Below are positions 61,336 to 64,000 of a DNA stretch of 64,000 nt, in pieces. Positions within the stretch are counted from its first letter, which is position 1; each line of letters opens with the position of its first letter. This DNA comes from Pseudomonadota bacterium. GTDB lineage: Bacteria; Pseudomonadota; Gammaproteobacteria; Pseudomonadales; Pseudomonadaceae. Position numbers and translations under genes: made by a program. The notes beneath the pieces were generated by a model that saw nothing but the letters and a program-made list of their open reading frames with translations, did no database searches and had not been told where the DNA came from. The stretch covers positions 1 to 64,000 of the forward strand of contig JAEWGL010000159.1 of assembly GCA_023388335.1 (NCBI GenBank). Direction: 5' to 3'.

Positions 61336-63606
61336 TTACGCCATCTCCGCCGTGGTTTCGAAATCGAACACCAGTTCGTCATCGCGAATGTCCACATGCA
61401 CCACGCCACCGTGCTCGGCCAGCTCCCCGAACAGGATCTCTTCGGCCAGGGGCCGCTTGATCTTGTCCTGAATCAGCCGCGCCATGGGCCGCGCGCCCAT
61501 CTGGGCATCGTAGCCACCGGCTGCCAGCCAGCTACGCGCCGCATCGCTCACTTCCAACAACACGCGCTTGTCTTCCAGCTGCGCTTGAAGCTCGATGAGG
61601 AACTTGTCCACCACGCTCTTGATCGTCTCGTGGCTGAGGCGGCCGAACTGGATGATGGTATCCAGTCGGTTGCGGAACTCCGGCGTGAAGCTCTTCTTGA
61701 TGACTTCCATGGCATCGGACGTGTGGTCCTGCTGGGTGAAGCCGATCGAGGCCCGCGCGGCGGTTTCAGCGCCGGCGTTGGTGGTCATGATCAGGATTAC
61801 GTTGCGGAAGTCTGCCTTGCGCCCATTGTTGTCGGTCAGGGTACCGTGGTCCATTACCTGCAGCAGCAGGTTGAAGACTTCCGGATGGGCCTTCTCGATT
61901 TCATCGAGCAGCAGTACGCAGTGCGGCTGCTTGGTGATGGCCTCGGTCAGCAAGCCACCCTGGTCGAACCCAACATAGCCCGGCGGCGCACCGATCAGGC
62001 GCGACACAGTGTGTCGCTCCATGTACTCGGACATGTCGAAGCGCACCAGCTCTACACCCAGCGCCTTGGCCAGCTGCCGTGCCGCTTCGGTCTTGCCGAC
62101 CCCGGTCGGGCCGGAGAACAGGAACGAACCGACCGGCTTGTCAGGCGCCTTGAGGCCGGCACGGGACAGCTTGATGGCGGTAGCCAGCGAGTCGATGGCA
62201 GGATCCTGCCCGAACACCGTCAGCTTCAGGTCGCGCTCCAGGTTACGCAGCAGTTCCTTGTCGGAGCTGGAGACGTGCTTTGGCGGAATCCGCGCGATCT
62301 TGGCAACGATATCCTCGACCTGGGCGACATCGATGCGCTTGGCACGCGAGGCCTCCGGCTGCAGGCGCTGGTAGGCGCCAGCTTCGTCGATGACGTCGAT
62401 GGCCTTGTCCGGCATGTGCCGATCATTGATGTAGCGCGAGGCCAACTCGGCGGCAGCGCGTAGCGCCTCGTCGCTGTACTCGATGTTGTGGTGGCTCTCG
62501 AACCGGCCCTTCAAGCCCCTCAGGATGCCGACGGTGTCTTCCACCGAGGGCTCGGAAACATCGACCTTCTGGAAACGCCGCGCCAAGGCCCGGTCTTTCT
62601 CGAAGATGCCGCGAAATTCCTGGAAGGTGGTCGAGCCGATGCAGCGGATATCACCCGAGGACAGCAGCGGCTTGAGCAGGTTGGAGGCATCCATCACCCC
62701 GCCGGAGGCAGCGCCGGCACCGATGATGGTGTGAATCTCGTCGATGAACAGGATCGCCTGAGGACGCTTGCGCAGCTCGCCGAGCAGCGCCTTGAAGCGC
62801 TTCTCGAAATCGCCGCGGTACTTGGTGCCGGCCAGCAGTGCACCGAGGTCCAGCGAATAGACCACGCTCTGGGCCAGCAGGTCAGGCACCTGGCCATCGA
62901 CGATGCGCTTGGCCAGGCCTTCGGCAATGGCTGTCTTGCCGACCCCGGCCTCGCCCACCAGCAGCGGATTGTTCTTGCGGCGCCGGGCAAGGATCTGCGC
63001 GACACGCTCGACTTCCTGCTCACGCCCGACCAACGGGTCGATGCGCCCCTGGCGGGCCAGTTCGTTCAGGTTACTGGCGTAGGCATCCAGTGGATTGCTC
63101 GAGGAGGACGCTTCGCCGCCTTCCTCGTCCTGCATGTCCTGGTCGTTTTCCGAATGCTCGCCGTGGCCTGGCACCTTGGAGATGCCATGGGCGATGTAAT
63201 TGACCACGTCGATGCGGGCCACGCTCTGCTGCTTGAGCAAGAACACGGCCTGGCTTTCCTGTTCGCTGAAGATCGCCACCAGCACATTGGCGCCGGTGAC
63301 CTCCCGCTTGCCGGAACTCTGCACATGGAACACGGCGCGCTGCAGCACGCGCTGGAAGCCCAGGGTTGGCTGGGTTTCGCGATCCTCGTCATGCACGGGG
63401 ATCAGCGGCGTAGTGGAGTCGATGAACTCCTGCAGGTCATGCTTGAGCTTGTCGAGGTTCGCGCCACAGGCGCGTAGAACGGTGGCGGCCGCCTCGTTGT
63501 CAAGGAGTGCCAACAGCAAGTGTTCGACCGTCATGAATTCATGGCGCTTCGAACGGGCCTCCTTGAAGGCCAGATTGAGGGTGACTTCGAGCTCGCGGTT
63601 TAACAT
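61336..63606 (-). CDS. clpA: ATP-dependent Clp protease ATP-binding subunit ClpA
   Basis: A 756-residue AAA+ unfoldase that feeds substrates to ClpP. The N-terminal Clp repeat domain covers about 1-145. D1 Walker A is LLVGEAGVGKTAIAEGLAKR and its Walker B is AILFIDEIHTIIGAG. D2 Walker A is LFSGPTGVGKTEAARQLAKALG and its Walker B is CVLLLDEIEKAHP. A short acidic insert (DQDMQDEEGGEASSSS) lies between the N-domain and D1. It is 30 bases after clpS, which adapts N-degron substrates to it. Confidence 0.97.
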   Translation of the reverse strand: MLNRELEVTLNLAFKEARSKRHEFMTVEHLLLALLDNEAAATVLRACGANLDKLKHDLQEFIDSTTPLIPVHDEDRETQPTLGFQRVLQRAVFHVQSSGKREVTGANVLVAIFSEQESQAVFLLKQQSVARIDVVNYIAHGISKVPGHGEHSENDQDMQDEEGGEASSSSNPLDAYASNLNELARQGRIDPLVGREQEVERVAQILARRRKNNPLLVGEAGVGKTAIAEGLAKRIVDGQVPDLLAQSVVYSLDLGALLAGTKYRGDFEKRFKALLGELRKRPQAILFIDEIHTIIGAGAASGGVMDASNLLKPLLSSGDIRCIGSTTFQEFRGIFEKDRALARRFQKVDVSEPSVEDTVGILRGLKGRFESHHNIEYSDEALRAAAELASRYINDRHMPDKAIDVIDEAGAYQRLQPEASRAKRIDVAQVEDIVAKIARIPPKHVSSSDKELLRNLERDLKLTVFGQDPAIDSLATAIKLSRAGLKAPDKPVGSFLFSGPTGVGKTEAARQLAKALGVELVRFDMSEYMERHTVSRLIGAPPGYVGFDQGGLLTEAITKQPHCVLLLDEIEKAHPEVFNLLLQVMDHGTLTDNNGRKADFRNVILIMTTNAGAETAARASIGFTQQDHTSDAMEVIKKSFTPEFRNRLDTIIQFGRLSHETIKSVVDKFLIELQAQLEDKRVLLEVSDAARSWLAAGGYDAQMGARPMARLIQDKIKRPLAEEILFGELAEHGGVVHVDIRDDELVFDFETTAEMA

Positions 63607-63636
63607 AGCTTCACCTCATACCCAAGTGGTCGGCGA

Positions 63637-63999
63637 TTAACCGTCCTTCTCGATTTCACAGAGTAGCGGATGCTGGCTTTCACGGGCGTATTGATTGACC
63701 TGCATGGCCTTTGTCTCGGCGATGTCTCGGGTAAACAATCCGCACACTGCCCGTCCCTCGGTATGGACGGCCAGCATGATCTTGGTCGCCAGCTCGCGGT
63801 TCAAATTGAAGAACATCTCGAGCACTTCGACGACGAAATCCATCGGCGTGTAGTCATCGTTGAATAAAACCACCTTGTACATCGGTGGCGCCTGCAGGGC
63901 CGGCTTGGCCTCCTGTACCGCCAAGCCGGAACCATCGTCCTCATGCGATTGCGGGCGATCCTGATTGAATGTTAGTCGAATCTGGCTGTGTGCATGCAT
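63637..63999 (-). CDS. clpS: ATP-dependent Clp protease adaptor ClpS
   Basis: A 120-residue adaptor that recognises N-terminal Leu, Phe, Tyr and Trp and delivers proteins to ClpAP. A flexible N-terminal part of about 40 residues precedes the core YKVVLFNDDYTPMDFVVEVL. That core contains the acidic residues that contact the N-degron alpha-amino group; HTEGRAVCGLFTRDIAETKAMQV follows. The start ATG (63999) is one base from the window end, so its ribosome-binding site is outside. The length equals the usual Pseudomonas ClpS. Confidence 0.96.
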   Translation of the reverse strand: MHAHSQIRLTFNQDRPQSHEDDGSGLAVQEAKPALQAPPMYKVVLFNDDYTPMDFVVEVLEMFFNLNRELATKIMLAVHTEGRAVCGLFTRDIAETKAMQVNQYARESQHPLLCEIEKDG

Positions 64000-64000
64000 G

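Overview
The window looks like chromosome from a Pseudomonas of the P. putida group. The DNA is GC-rich, and many proteins match that group closely in length and sequence. Examples are the old yellow enzyme XenA, the 635-residue QuiC-type dehydroshikimate dehydratase, and the core block cysG-serS-crcB-rarA-lolA-ftsK / aat-bpt-infA / clpA-clpS. REP-type repeats with the core GCGGGC-TT-GCCCGC sit in several intergenic gaps. Both edges cut through genome blocks: the window opens inside preA and ends at the start codon of clpS. I saw no rRNA, tRNA, CRISPR array or complete insertion sequence. The organism assignment rests on remembered family sequences, not on a search.

Layout. 1-4000: the end of a pyrimidine-catabolism gene (preA), a convergent RutR-like TetR regulator and the cyanide-insensitive oxidase genes cioAB. 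4360-9050: a RIO-type kinase, an ArsR repressor divergent from xenA with a clear shared palindrome, a DCC-family protein and a membrane diguanylate cyclase. 9140-13500: a stress-flavoured block with Mn-catalase, small unknown proteins, a zinc alcohol dehydrogenase and a low-affinity iron permease-family protein. 13800-15100: two paralogous secreted Gly/Thr/Asn-rich proteins. 15180-17650: a thiolase and a periplasmic beta-propeller. 17800-19850: a visibly AT-richer three-gene operon (2OG-Fe(II) oxygenase, glycine-zipper protein, two-TM protein) that I cannot assign and consider the best candidate for something undescribed.

20200-38600 is mainly nitrogen-compound uptake and oxidation. It holds an MHS transporter with an unusual insert, a LysR regulator, two paralogous FAD amine oxidoreductases, an orphan polyamine-type binding protein and a DMT exporter. 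It continues with an aldehyde dehydrogenase / DapA-like lyase / MFS cluster, a GntR regulator with palindromes in its promoter, a complete glycine betaine-type ABC transporter (binding protein, ATPase, two permeases) and a GbdR-like AraC regulator. An APC amino acid permease follows.

40200-43700 encodes a Pqi-type lipid-trafficking system with PqiA split into two genes, PqiB and lipoprotein PqiC, followed by a 54-residue KGG-type stress protein. 44000-50000 is a quinate/shikimate catabolic locus (type II dehydroquinase, shikimate dehydrogenase-like enzyme, TetR, QuiC fusion enzyme, MHS transporter). Its quiC-transporter divergent promoter contains a perfect 15-bp palindrome that nearly matches the PcaR operator as I recall it, which would link the locus to protocatechuate breakdown. 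51500-64000 is conserved housekeeping: siroheme synthesis, seryl-tRNA synthetase, fluoride channel, RarA, LolA, FtsK (with a LexA-type box upstream), N-end-rule transferases, IF-1 and ClpAS.
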